From contig CAKTFI010000006.1 of the NCBI GenBank assembly GCA_934555865.1, positions 1 through 54,789 on the forward strand: DNA of 54,789 nucleotides, written 5' to 3'. The notes beneath the pieces were generated by a model. It was given only the letters and a program-made list of their open reading frames with translations, ran no database searches and was not told the origin of the DNA. How positions within the stretch are numbered: position 1 is the first letter of the stretch; each line of letters begins with the position of its first letter. Shown one piece after another: positions 26,055 through 34,206 of the stretch. The position numbers and the translations under genes were made by a program. This DNA is from an uncultured Christensenellaceae bacterium. GTDB lineage: Bacteria > Bacillota > Clostridia > Christensenellales > Christensenellaceae.

Positions 26055-27316
26055 TCATCCAACCGGGGAGGCTCCGGGGAGAGGTCGCAGCCATCGCCTC
26101 CAAGTCGCACGCACACCGGCTGCTCATCTGTGCGGCGCTTTCCGACGGGCCGAGCTGGGTCGTCTGCACCGAGACCTCGGAGGACATCGAGGCGACGGCG
26201 GACTGCCTGCGCGGCATGGGGGCGGCGATCTCGCGCGAGGCGCAAAGCTACCTGGTGCGGCCGATCGTCCCCGAACGGACGGGCGTGCGCGACCTGCCCT
26301 GCCGGGAGAGCGGATCGACCCTGCGGTTATTGCTCCCCGTGGCCTGCGCATTGGGCGGGCGAAGCCGGTTTTTTGCGCAGGGGCGGCTGCCGGAGCGCCC
26401 GCTCTCCCCGCTCTATGAACAGCTTTTGCTGCACGGCTGCCGCCTGGGCGCACAGGGGGAGACGCCGTTTTGGTGCGAGGGTCCGCTCAAAAGCGGCGAC
26501 TATGTGCTGCCCGGCAATGTCTCCTCGCAGTTTGTGAGCGGCCTGCTCTTTGCGTTGCCGCTCCTTTCCGGGGACAGCACGCTGCGCCTCACGGGTGAGG
26601 TTGAGTCTCGCCCGTATATTGATCTGACATTGCAGGCCGTGCGGCAGGCGGGGATCCGGGTGGAGGAGCAGGCGGAGACCTTTTGCATCCCCGGCGGGCA
26701 GCGCTATCATGCGCCGGCGGAATGCCGGGCGGAGGGCGACTGGTCAAACGCTGCATTCTGGCTGTGCGCGGGGGCTCTCAGCGCGCAGGGAGTGACCTGC
26801 ACCAACCTGCGGCAGGACTCCCTACAGGGCGACCGGGCGGTCGTAGACCTGCTGCGCCGCTTTGGGGCGGTGGTAGAGCCGCGGCCGGAGGGTGTGACTG
26901 TGCGTGGGGGCAGCCTTTTTGGCATCGAGATCGACGCCGGGAACATCCCCGATCTGGTGCCGGTGCTGGCGGTCGTCGCCTGCGCGGCGCGGGGCGACAC
27001 GCGCATTTTTCACGCGGAGCGGCTGCGCATCAAGGAGAGCGACCGTCTGCAAAGCGTGTATGAGGTGCTATCGGCGCTCGGGGCGGATATGGAGCTGCTC
27101 CCGGACGGGTTCTGCATCCACGGGCACGGCGGCCTTCGGGGCGGCCGGGTGCGAGCGCACGGAGATCACCGCATCGCCATGATGGCGGCCGTCGCCGCAT
27201 CCATCTGCCGGGAGGCGGTGACGATCGAGGGGGCGGAGGCCGTGCGTAAGTCCTACCCCGGGTTCTTTTTCGACATGAAGGCGTTGGGTGCACAGCTGTG
27301 CATCCGGGAGGCATAA
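26045..27316 (+). CDS. aroA: 3-phosphoshikimate 1-carboxyvinyltransferase (EPSP synthase)
   Basis: It transfers enolpyruvyl from PEP to shikimate 3-phosphate. The 423-residue protein has the two-domain inverse alpha/beta barrel pattern: SKSHAHRLLICAAL near the N-terminus (Lys and Arg of the substrate site), RESGSTLRLLLPVA in place of the classical GNAGTAxRPL loop, and RLRIKESDRLQ and DHRIAMMAAV in the second half. The altered loop hints at different glyphosate sensitivity, but this is not established. The frame is open far upstream through aroB; the start at 26045 is the first ATG giving the conserved N-terminus. Confidence 0.95.
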   Translation: MQVIIQPGRLRGEVAAIASKSHAHRLLICAALSDGPSWVVCTETSEDIEATADCLRGMGAAISREAQSYLVRPIVPERTGVRDLPCRESGSTLRLLLPVACALGGRSRFFAQGRLPERPLSPLYEQLLLHGCRLGAQGETPFWCEGPLKSGDYVLPGNVSSQFVSGLLFALPLLSGDSTLRLTGEVESRPYIDLTLQAVRQAGIRVEEQAETFCIPGGQRYHAPAECRAEGDWSNAAFWLCAGALSAQGVTCTNLRQDSLQGDRAVVDLLRRFGAVVEPRPEGVTVRGGSLFGIEIDAGNIPDLVPVLAVVACAARGDTRIFHAERLRIKESDRLQSVYEVLSALGADMELLPDGFCIHGHGGLRGGRVRAHGDHRIAMMAAVAASICREAVTIEGAEAVRKSYPGFFFDMKALGAQLCIREA

Positions 27317-27317
27317 C

Positions 27318-28409
27318 ATGGGTTCGATCTACGGAGAAAATATCCATCTTTCCATCTTTGGGCAGTCGCATTCCCCGGCCATCGGGATGAGCCTAGACGG
27401 CCTCCCGGCGGGCAGGGAGGTCGACCTTGAGGAGCTTGCCGCGTTTCTCGCGCGGCGCGCGCCGGGGCGGAACGCCTATTCGACCAAGCGCCGGGAGGCG
27501 GATCTCCCGGAGATTTTGGGCGGGCTGGTGGACGGCAAGACCTGCGGCGCGCCGTTTGCGGCGATCATCCGCAATACCAACACGCGCTCTGGCGACTATG
27601 ACAATCTGCGGGAGGTCCCGCGCCCGGGGCACGCGGATTATACGGCACAGCAGAAATTTGGCGGCGCGCAGGATGTGGCGGGCGGCGGACACTTTTCCGG
27701 CCGCATGACGGCGCCGCTGTGCATCGCGGGCGGCGTCTGCCGGCAGCTGCTGGCGCAGGAGGGCATCTTTGTGGGCGCGCACATCGCATCCATCGGCGGT
27801 GTCCGGGACGAGGCGTTTCACCCGGTGCGGGTGGACCGCGCAGAGCTTTCCGCCCTGGAGGCGAAGGAATTCCCCGTGCTGTCGGACGAGCGCGGCGCCG
27901 TGATGCGCGACGCAATCGAGCAGGCGCGGCTGGAGAACGACTCCGTGGGCGGGGTCATCGAATGCGCCGTGGTGGGCGCGCCCACAGGGCTGGGCGACCC
28001 GATGTTTCTCGGCATGGAGAACCGCCTGGCGGCGATCCTGTTCGGCATCCCTGCGGTCAAGGGGCTGGAATTTGGCAACGGCTTTGCCTGCGCAGACCTG
28101 CGCGGGAGCGAGAACAATGACGCCTTTTGCGTGCGGGACGGGCAGATCCAAACGGAGACCAACCGGCACGGCGGGATCCTCGGCGGCATTACCTCCGGGA
28201 TGCCTATCCTGTTCCGCGTGGCCTGCAAGCCGACGCCCTCCATCGGGCGGCCGCAGCAAAGCGTGCAGATGCGCGAAGGGACAGAGACGACGCTGCAAAT
28301 TCATGGGCGGCACGACCCGTGCATCGTCCCGCGGGCGGTGCCCTGTGTGGAGGCCGCGGCGGCCATCGCCGTATACGACGCATTTTTGAGTTATAAAAAG
28401 GAGAGATGA
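27318..28409 (+). CDS. aroC: Chorismate synthase
   Basis: This FMN-dependent enzyme makes chorismate from EPSP. Its 363 residues show the family signatures GESHxxAIGxxxDG-like near the N-terminus (FGQSHSPAIGMSLDG), RPGHADYTAQQKFGGAQDVAGGGHFSGR in the middle and GSENNDAFCV plus GGILGGITSGMPI later. In this protein the first signature has Q-S-H instead of E-S-H. It follows aroA by 1 bp and precedes pheA by 1 bp. Confidence 0.96.
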   Translation: MGSIYGENIHLSIFGQSHSPAIGMSLDGLPAGREVDLEELAAFLARRAPGRNAYSTKRREADLPEILGGLVDGKTCGAPFAAIIRNTNTRSGDYDNLREVPRPGHADYTAQQKFGGAQDVAGGGHFSGRMTAPLCIAGGVCRQLLAQEGIFVGAHIASIGGVRDEAFHPVRVDRAELSALEAKEFPVLSDERGAVMRDAIEQARLENDSVGGVIECAVVGAPTGLGDPMFLGMENRLAAILFGIPAVKGLEFGNGFACADLRGSENNDAFCVRDGQIQTETNRHGGILGGITSGMPILFRVACKPTPSIGRPQQSVQMREGTETTLQIHGRHDPCIVPRAVPCVEAAAAIAVYDAFLSYKKER

Positions 28410-28410
28410 C

Positions 28411-29553
28411 ATGCAGTGGGAAGAATTACAAACGCAGATCGACGGGATCGACGAACAGATGCTGGCGCTGTTTCAAAAGCGCATCGAGGCGGCCAAGCGT
28501 GTCGCGCTCTGTAAGCAGGAACAGGGTCTGCCGGTGCAAGACCCTGCGCGGGAACGCAAAATATTGGCGCGCATGAGCGAGCAGGCGGGCGAGGAGCTTT
28601 CGACCTATGCCTATGCGCTGTATTCGGACATCCTGGACATGAGCAAGGCGAGCCAGGAAAAGGCGCTGCACCCGACTTCGCCGCTCCGCGAGCAGATCGA
28701 GCGGACGATCGAGAACACGCCCCGGCTCTTCCCGGAGTCGGCGGTCGTCGCGTGTCAGGGCGTGGAGGGCGCATATTCGCAGCAGGCATGTGACAAGCTG
28801 TTTTTGCACAGCGACATCCTGTATTTCAACAGCTTCGAGGGCGTGTTTTCGGCGGTGGACAACGGGCTTTGCCGCTACGGCGTCCTCCCGCTCGAAAACA
28901 GCACGGCGGGGTCGGTCAACAAGATATATGACCTCATGATGAAGTACAACTTCCACATCGTGCGCAGCACGCGGCTCAAGATCGACCACAACCTGCTGGC
29001 CAAGAAGGGGACAAAAATCGAAGAGGTGCGGGAGGTCTTTTCGCACGAGCAGGCGCTGAACCAGTGCGGCGAATTCCTGCGCAGCCTGCCGAACGCGAAG
29101 GCGACCGTCTGCGAAAACACGGCGATCGCGGCGCAGCGCGTGGCGGAATCCGACCGGGACGATGTGGCGGCGCTTTCCTCCCGCGCGTGCGCGGAGCTGT
29201 ATGGATTGCAGGCGCTGGCCACCTCGGTGCAGGACCGCGGCAATAACTATACGCGGTTCATCTGCATCTCCAAGCAGCCCGAGATCTACCCCGGCGCGGA
29301 CAAGACGAGCATCATGATGGTGCTGCCGCACCACCCGGGGTCTTTGTACAAGGTGCTGGCGCGCTTCTATTCGCTGGACATCAACCTGACCAAGCTGGAA
29401 AGCCGCCCGCTCCCGGACCGGGATTTTGAATTCATGTTCTATTTCGACCTGGTGGCCTCCATCTACTCGCCGCGCTTTGCGGAGTTGATGGCGGAGCTGG
29501 ACGGCCTGTGCGAGGTGTTCAAATACCTCGGCAGCTATTCGGAGGTCCTCTGA
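28411..29553 (+). CDS. pheA: Bifunctional chorismate mutase/prephenate dehydratase
   Basis: A P-protein of 380 residues that turns chorismate into phenylpyruvate for Phe synthesis. Its N-terminal AroQ-class chorismate mutase (about 1-90) has IDGIDEQMLALFQKRIEAAK. Prephenate dehydratase (about 105-290) has VEGAYSQQA, LPLENSTAGSVN and the catalytic TRF in NNYTRFIC. A C-terminal ACT domain (about 298-378) has GSLYKVLARF and NLTKLESRPLP, the phenylalanine-binding signature, so Phe feedback inhibition is likely. It lies 1 bp after aroC. Confidence 0.96.
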   Translation: MQWEELQTQIDGIDEQMLALFQKRIEAAKRVALCKQEQGLPVQDPARERKILARMSEQAGEELSTYAYALYSDILDMSKASQEKALHPTSPLREQIERTIENTPRLFPESAVVACQGVEGAYSQQACDKLFLHSDILYFNSFEGVFSAVDNGLCRYGVLPLENSTAGSVNKIYDLMMKYNFHIVRSTRLKIDHNLLAKKGTKIEEVREVFSHEQALNQCGEFLRSLPNAKATVCENTAIAAQRVAESDRDDVAALSSRACAELYGLQALATSVQDRGNNYTRFICISKQPEIYPGADKTSIMMVLPHHPGSLYKVLARFYSLDINLTKLESRPLPDRDFEFMFYFDLVASIYSPRFAELMAELDGLCEVFKYLGSYSEVL

Positions 29554-30779
29554 TGGCGGGAAGGTACGGCTTGCTGGGCGAGAAGCTGGGGCACAGCTTT
29601 TCGCCGGAGATCCATGCGCAGCTCGCGGACTATGCCTACGGCCTGATCGAAAAGCGGCCGGAGGAGCTGGACGCCTTTTTTGCCGAAAAGGCGTTTGACG
29701 GGCTGAATGTCACGATCCCCTATAAAAAGGCGGTGCTCCGGTATCTACAGGAGCTTTCCCCGCGTGCGCGCAAGATCGGGTGCATCAATACGGTGAAAAA
29801 GCGCGCGGACGGCAGCCTGTATGGAGACAACACCGACTATGACGGCTTTTTATACCTGCTGCGTCGGTTGGGCGTTTCGGCGGCGGGCAAAAAGGCGATC
29901 GTGCTGGGCAGCGGCGGCGGATCGCTGACCGCCTGCGCGGTGTTCCGCGAGGAAGGTGCGGCGGAGGTGGTCGTGATCTCGCGCAGCGGCCCGGACAATT
30001 ACGAAAACCTTTCGCGGCATTATGACGCGCAGATTGTCGTCAACACGACGCCAGTCGGGATGTACCCGAACAACGGCCACGCGCCCATCGACCTGCGACC
30101 GTTTGTGCGCTGCGAGGCCGTGGTGGACATCGTGTATAACCCGGCGCGGACGCAGCTGCTGCTCGACGCGGAGCGGCTGGGCATCCCGGCGATCAACGGG
30201 CTGCCCATGCTGGTGGCGCAGGCCAAGCGGGCGTGTGAGGTGTTTTTGGACAAGCCGATCGACGACGCGCGGGTGGAGGAGATCACCCGAAGGATCGAAA
30301 AAAAGACGCGCAATGTGATTCTGATCGGCATGCCGGGCAGCGGCAAGACGACGATCGGGCGCGCCCTGGGCGAGCTTTGCGGGCGTGAGAGCGTGGACAT
30401 CGACGCCTGCATCGTGGATCGCATCGGGATGAGCATCCCGGCCTTTTTCGCGGAACGGGGGGAGGCCGCCTTCCGCGCGGTGGAGACAGAGGTGCTTGCG
30501 GAGGTCTGTAAGCGAAGCGGGATCGTCATCTCGACGGGCGGCGGCGTGGTGACGCGGCCGGAAAACCGCGACCTTCTCCGACAAAACGGCGAGGTGATCC
30601 TGCTGGAACGGCCGCTTTCGGAGCTCTCGATCGCCGGACGGCCTGTCTCACAGAGCCGGAGCGTAGAGGTGCTGGCCAGGGAGCGGATGCCCCTCTACCG
30701 GGCGTGGAGCGATCGGCGTTTTGCCTGCCACGGTGTGCGGCAGACGGCGCAGCAAATCAAGGAGGAATTGGGATTATGA
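29553..30779 (+). CDS. aroE-aroK: Shikimate dehydrogenase-shikimate kinase fusion
   Basis: One 408-residue frame encodes two shikimate enzymes. The AroE half (about 1-260) has GHSFSP, LNVTIPYKKAV with the catalytic Lys, GDNTDYDGF, and the NADP-binding VLGSGGGSLTACAV. The AroK half (about 262-408) has the P-loop GMPGSGKTTIGR, DACIVDRIG, and STGGGVVTRPENR. No stop or frameshift separates them. It would catalyse consecutive steps, 3-dehydroshikimate to shikimate to shikimate 3-phosphate. It overlaps the pheA stop by one base (TGATG) and the aroQ start by 4 bp. Confidence 0.95.
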   Translation: MAGRYGLLGEKLGHSFSPEIHAQLADYAYGLIEKRPEELDAFFAEKAFDGLNVTIPYKKAVLRYLQELSPRARKIGCINTVKKRADGSLYGDNTDYDGFLYLLRRLGVSAAGKKAIVLGSGGGSLTACAVFREEGAAEVVVISRSGPDNYENLSRHYDAQIVVNTTPVGMYPNNGHAPIDLRPFVRCEAVVDIVYNPARTQLLLDAERLGIPAINGLPMLVAQAKRACEVFLDKPIDDARVEEITRRIEKKTRNVILIGMPGSGKTTIGRALGELCGRESVDIDACIVDRIGMSIPAFFAERGEAAFRAVETEVLAEVCKRSGIVISTGGGVVTRPENRDLLRQNGEVILLERPLSELSIAGRPVSQSRSVEVLARERMPLYRAWSDRRFACHGVRQTAQQIKEELGL

Positions 30780-31210
30780 AATTCTTGGTCATCAACGGGC
30801 CGAATCTCAACTTTTTGGGGATCCGGGAACCGAACATCTATGGCGCGCAGACCTTTGTGCAATTGCTGCGCTTTATCGAAGCGGCGGCGCAGGCGGAGGG
30901 CGTGGAGGTTGAATGCTTTCAATCCAATCACGAAGGTGCTATTGTCGACGCGATCCAGCAGGCCTATTTCAACCACATAGACGGGATCGTCATCAACCCG
31001 GCGGCCTATACGCACACGAGCGTCGCTATCCTGGACGCCTTAAAGGCGGTGAACATCCCGGCGGTGGAGGTGCATCTGTCGGACATCTACACGCGGGAGG
31101 AATTCCGGCATGTGTCCTATCCCTCGCTGGTCTGTAAAAAGTCCATCTATGGCAAGGGCTTTGAGGGCTATCGCGAGGCGATCCGGTTTTTGAAGGAATA
31201 TCTGGCCTGA
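30776..31210 (+). CDS. aroQ: Type II 3-dehydroquinate dehydratase
   Basis: It converts 3-dehydroquinate to 3-dehydroshikimate. At 144 residues it is the size of the dodecameric type II enzyme. Recognisable are INGPNLNFLGIREPNIYG with the catalytic Tyr, FQSNHEGAIVDAIQ, INPAAYTHTSVAILDAL and EVHLSDIYTREEFRHVS. It is the last gene of the aromatic operon and supplies the one dehydratase step, since no type I AroD is in the operon. Confidence 0.96.
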   Translation: MKFLVINGPNLNFLGIREPNIYGAQTFVQLLRFIEAAAQAEGVEVECFQSNHEGAIVDAIQQAYFNHIDGIVINPAAYTHTSVAILDALKAVNIPAVEVHLSDIYTREEFRHVSYPSLVCKKSIYGKGFEGYREAIRFLKEYLA

Positions 31211-31224
31211 AGCGTAAACACAGA

Positions 31225-31266
31225 GAAAAAAGGCTCTGACATCAGAGGTGATGCCAGAGCCTTTTT
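31225..31266. terminator. Terminator at the end of the aro operon, shared with bioY
   Basis: GGCTCTG (31232-31238), A/C mismatch, CATCA, loop GAGG, TGATG, CAGAGCC (31255-31261), flanked by a run of A and five T. The bioY stop codon (complement of 31242-31244) lies inside the hairpin. Confidence 0.92.
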
Positions 31267-31796
31267 GTTGCGAGCGCGGCCAGGGAGAGTTTGAGCGCGT
31301 CGGGCAGCAGGAAGGGGACGACGCAGCGCATGAGCGCGGTGCCGAGCCCGATGGGGCCGGTGTTTCGCGCATAGAGGAACAGGTACCAGGCCGTCCCGAA
31401 GGCATAGCAGAGGGCGAGCCCGAGGCAGAAGGCGAATAGGAGGGAAAAGAAGCCGCGGCCGAACCGCTGGATGAGCGCGCCGGAGACCAGCGCCATCCAT
31501 AGGAAGCCGAACAGGTACCCGCCGGTCGTGCCGAACAGGATGCCCAGGCCGCCGGAAAACCCGGAAAAGACGGGGACGCCCGCCGCCCCGAGCAGCAGGT
31601 AGACGCCGATGCTTAAAAGGGCGCGCCTGGTGCCCAGGAGGCCGATGCAGAGGGAGACGGCAAAGGTCTGCAGTGTGAAGGGGATGATCGTGGGGATGGA
31701 CACCCAGGAGCAAATGGCGATGAGCGCGCTGAACAGGGAGATATAGGCGATATTTTTTGCGGAAAAGCGGGCTTTGGAAGAGGTGCTGCGGGACAT
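31242..31796 (-). CDS. bioY: Biotin transporter substrate-binding protein BioY
   Basis: A 184-residue membrane protein with six helices. It is the S-component of a biotin ECF transporter, or a solitary biotin importer. The BioY signature appears in the first half (PFTLQTFAVSLCIGLLG, then GVYLLLGAAGVPVFSGFSGG and GGYLFGF). No ecfA or ecfT genes are adjacent, so it would share the general ECF module. The start at 31796 has AAAGGAG upstream and lies about 25 nt after the predicted transcription start; an in-frame ATG at 31856 would overlap the -35 element and is rejected. Confidence 0.93.
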   Translation of the reverse strand: MSRSTSSKARFSAKNIAYISLFSALIAICSWVSIPTIIPFTLQTFAVSLCIGLLGTRRALLSIGVYLLLGAAGVPVFSGFSGGLGILFGTTGGYLFGFLWMALVSGALIQRFGRGFFSLLFAFCLGLALCYAFGTAWYLFLYARNTGPIGLGTALMRCVVPFLLPDALKLSLAALATKRLWHHL

Positions 31797-31827
31797 GCGA
31801 AAAACTCCTTTGTGAATTTGCTGGCTC

Positions 31828-31856
31828 ATTATCGCATATTCGGGAAGAAGTGTCAA
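31828..31856 (-). promoter_or_regulatory. Promoter of bioY
   Basis: On the minus strand a perfect TTGACA (complement of 31851-31856), 17 bp, extended -10 TGC and GATAAT (complement of 31828-31833). Confidence 0.85.
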
Positions 31857-31882
31857 CTAGAATTGAAATATAAGTTTACCAA
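31851..31882 (-). promoter_or_regulatory. Possible BirA operator at the bioY promoter
   Basis: Minus-strand half-sites TTGGTAAAC and GTTGACA are separated by 16 bp and overlap the -35 box. They resemble the BirA operator half-sites (TTGTTAAC/GTTAACAA type) that control bioY in many Bacillota. The match is degenerate, so confidence is moderate. Confidence 0.45.
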
Positions 31883-31965
31883 ATGGGAGAAGAGGAAAGA
31901 AAGCAGGCAAAGCTCCCCTCTTTGCGCCGCAGGGCGGAGCCTTGCCGGGAAGTCCGGCGGCAACG
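31883..31965. other. Structured intergenic segment between bioY and the HPr gene
   Basis: GGCAAAGCTCC (31906-31916) can pair with GGAGCCTTGCC (31936-31946) with one mismatch, and smaller stems GCAAAG/CTTTGC and TTGCCG/CGGCAA are alternatives. There is no ORF, no T run and no promoter that I trust here. It may be a remnant or a palindromic unit. Confidence 0.3.
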
Positions 31966-32005
31966 CAAAAAACGCCTTGGCGGCGAAATCGTCAAGGCGT
32001 TTTTT
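31966..32005. terminator. Terminator after the Crh-like HPr gene
   Basis: AACGCCTTG (31971-31979) pairs with CAAGGCGTT (31993-32001). The T run read by the minus-strand transcript is the complement of the A run at 31966-31971. A T run also follows on the plus strand. Confidence 0.88.
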
Positions 32006-32018
32006 GCGGGATGCGCGC

Positions 32019-32294
32019 TTAGAGCATGTCCGGCGGCAATTCGCCGGTCTCGGCGAGGCGGCTCAGCGCGTCGACGGCGGCCTGCTCGTCCTTGCCGTTG
32101 GCGACGACGGTGATGGTGCCGCCCTCCTGGATGCCGAGCGAGAGGACCCCCATGATGCTCTTGGCGTTGATCTTCTTATTTTCGCATTCGATCAGGATCT
32201 GCGATTCAAAATGCCCGGCCACATGCGTCAGCATGGAAGCCCCCTTGGATTTCAGCCCCGAGGGGATGTGGATGGTGAGTTCTTTATATAACAT
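32019..32294 (-). CDS. crh: HPr-family protein lacking the catalytic histidine (Crh-like)
   Basis: A 91-residue HPr-fold protein. The PTS phosphorylation site His15 is replaced by Lys15 (SGLKSKGAS), and the usual Arg17 and Pro18 are Lys and Gly, so PEP-dependent phosphotransfer is not expected. The regulatory site is intact at Ser46 (KSIMGVLSLG), the residue that HPr kinase phosphorylates. B. subtilis Crh has the same logic, with Gln15, and is also next to whiA. hprK lies about 4 kb upstream in the same strand and cluster, supporting a role in carbon-catabolite signalling. Confidence 0.88.
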   Translation of the reverse strand: MLYKELTIHIPSGLKSKGASMLTHVAGHFESQILIECENKKINAKSIMGVLSLGIQEGGTITVVANGKDEQAAVDALSRLAETGELPPDML

Positions 32295-32326
32295 ACGAAG
32301 AATCCTCCTTTGTGGGTTGTGAAACT

Positions 32327-33274
32327 CTATTTGTCCGGATGCGCGGCACGGATGGCGTCCGCGATCTCCGCGATTTTCCGAAGTCGGTTGTTGATGCCCG
32401 AGCGGCTCAGGCCGTCGCTTAAGAGGGCGAGCTCGCTGAGCGGTGCCTCGGGGTATCGGAGGCGGAGCTCCGCCGCCTCCCGCAGCGCGGGGGAAAGGCT
32501 TTCCAAGCCCTGATATTCGGCGATGAGCTGAATATTCCGGGTCTGCGCCATGGCGGAACGCACCACCTTGTCGATGTTAGCGTTTTCAAAGTTGATCTGC
32601 CGGTTGACCGTGTTGCGGATGTCCTTCAGCATGCGGGCATTTTCCAGCTCCAGCATGCAGCTGTGCGCGCCGGTGAGGGTCAGCACCTCGCTGATGCTCT
32701 GCGCGTCCTTCAGATAGGCGGAAAAGCCGCTCTTGCGCTCCAGGCATTTGGCGTGCAGAGAAAAGTGCGCCAAGACCGCGATGACGGCCTGCGCCGAGGC
32801 GCGGGAACCGGAGATGAACTCCATGTGATAGTCCCTGTTCGGGTCGGAAATGACGCCGCCGCCCAGGATCGCCCCGCGCAGGTATGCCGCCCGGCATCCC
32901 TCCTCCGCGAGCAGGGCCGCAAAGAGCGGAGAGTGCGGGTCGATGCGGAAGGGCAGGGCGAAGGGGATGGCCAGCCCCTCTAAGAAAGCGGGCGGGTCCG
33001 CCGGCTGGATGCGCAGCTCGTAGATCTCCTTTTGCAGGGGACTGCTGCTCTGCCGGAGCTGAGGGTCCATGCCATACAGCCGCTTGATCAGCGAAAAGAT
33101 GCGGGTCACGACGCTCTTGTTTTCGGTGAGCAGCTTGAGCTGGATCCCCCCGGCGCCGAGCGAAAGCGCCCCGCAGGCATGCGCCAGACCGGCCAGCTCG
33201 GCCCGGGCGCCGGATTCATTTTTCAGCGGAACGAGGCAGAGGTCCTCCTTCACGCGCACGGAAAAAGACGGCAT
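32327..33274 (-). CDS. whiA: DNA-binding protein WhiA
   Basis: A 315-residue WhiA-family protein, which combines an N-terminal LAGLIDADG homing-endonuclease-like fold without nuclease activity and a C-terminal helix-turn-helix. The LRGAILGGGVISDPNRDYHMEF segment of the LAGLIDADG part is visible near residue 130, and the HTH region RLRYPEAPLSELALL...GINNRLRKI is at about 265-305. WhiA is linked to cell division and chromosome functions in Gram-positives. It sits between rapZ and the Crh-like gene, the conserved arrangement. Confidence 0.95.
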   Translation of the reverse strand: MPSFSVRVKEDLCLVPLKNESGARAELAGLAHACGALSLGAGGIQLKLLTENKSVVTRIFSLIKRLYGMDPQLRQSSSPLQKEIYELRIQPADPPAFLEGLAIPFALPFRIDPHSPLFAALLAEEGCRAAYLRGAILGGGVISDPNRDYHMEFISGSRASAQAVIAVLAHFSLHAKCLERKSGFSAYLKDAQSISEVLTLTGAHSCMLELENARMLKDIRNTVNRQINFENANIDKVVRSAMAQTRNIQLIAEYQGLESLSPALREAAELRLRYPEAPLSELALLSDGLSRSGINNRLRKIAEIADAIRAAHPDK

Positions 33275-33283
33275 CGCGAGGCC

Positions 33284-34171
33284 TCACTTTGCGGAAAACC
33301 GGCGGCGGACGGCCGCCTGTTCCAGGTTGATGTCGCGGTGTTCCACGCTGGCGCGGCAATGGAGGCCGCACAGCCGCTCATAGAGCGCTTCGGCCAGCGC
33401 GACGCTGCGGTGCATGCCGCCGGTGCAGCCGATGCCGATGGTCAATTGCTTTTTGTCCTGCTGCAAATAGAACGGCGAAAGGTGCAGGATCATCTCGCAG
33501 GCCTTGTCCAAAAAGAACTGTGCCTCCGGGAAGCCCAGCACATAGGCGCTGACCTTGGGGTCCAGTCCGGTGCTCGTCCGGAATTCCTCGATATAAAACG
33601 GGTTGGGCAAAAAGCGCATGTCGAACACGAGGTCGGCGTCGATCGGGATGCCGCGTTTGTAACCAAAGGAGATGACGGACAGGAGCAGCCGCAGGTCGCT
33701 CTGTTCCTGATAGCGCTGATGCAGGACGGCCGAGAGCTGGCGCACGGTGTAGGTGCTGGTGTCGAGGACATAGGACGCCATGTCCTTGATGCGCTGCAAC
33801 CGTTCGCGCTCGGCAAAGATGCCGGACAGGATGTTACCGCTTCCCGAGAGCGGGTGTTTGCGGCGGGTCTGCGTGAAGCGGCTGACCAGCGTGCTGTCGG
33901 AGGCATCGAGGAAGATGATATCCAGCGAGACATCCATCTGTTTCAGTTCCTCGATGGCGTCATAGATGGATTCAAACATGGCGCCCATGCGCATGTCCGC
34001 CGCGAGCGCGATGTTTTTGGGCGGGTTGGGGCTGGCCATGCAGATCCGGACGAACTGCGGGATCAGGGCCGGGGGGATGTTGTCCGCACAGAGGAAGTCA
34101 ATGTCCTCCAGCGTCTTGAGGGCGGAGGATTTCCCCGCGCCCGAAATGCCGGTGATGATCGTCACTTTCAT
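33284..34171 (-). CDS. rapZ: RNase adapter/nucleotide-binding protein RapZ family (YvcJ)
   Basis: A 295-residue protein with N-terminal P-loop GISGAGKSSAL (residues about 8-18) and D-x-x-DN motif in LCADNIPP, followed by the conserved C-terminal domain with FGYKRGIPIDADLVFDMRFLPNPF and IGIGCTGGMHRSV. In B. subtilis YvcJ hydrolyses GTP; in E. coli RapZ steers GlmZ decay. The role in clostridia is not known in detail. The start at 34171 is chosen because the P-loop strand begins there; upstream open frame overlaps murB. A yvcK gene, often found between rapZ and whiA, is missing. Confidence 0.94.
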   Translation of the reverse strand: MKVTIITGISGAGKSSALKTLEDIDFLCADNIPPALIPQFVRICMASPNPPKNIALAADMRMGAMFESIYDAIEELKQMDVSLDIIFLDASDSTLVSRFTQTRRKHPLSGSGNILSGIFAERERLQRIKDMASYVLDTSTYTVRQLSAVLHQRYQEQSDLRLLLSVISFGYKRGIPIDADLVFDMRFLPNPFYIEEFRTSTGLDPKVSAYVLGFPEAQFFLDKACEMILHLSPFYLQQDKKQLTIGIGCTGGMHRSVALAEALYERLCGLHCRASVEHRDINLEQAAVRRRFSAK

Positions 34172-34206
34172 GCCTGCGTGCTCCTTTCGCAAAATTTGCC
34201 GCCGCC

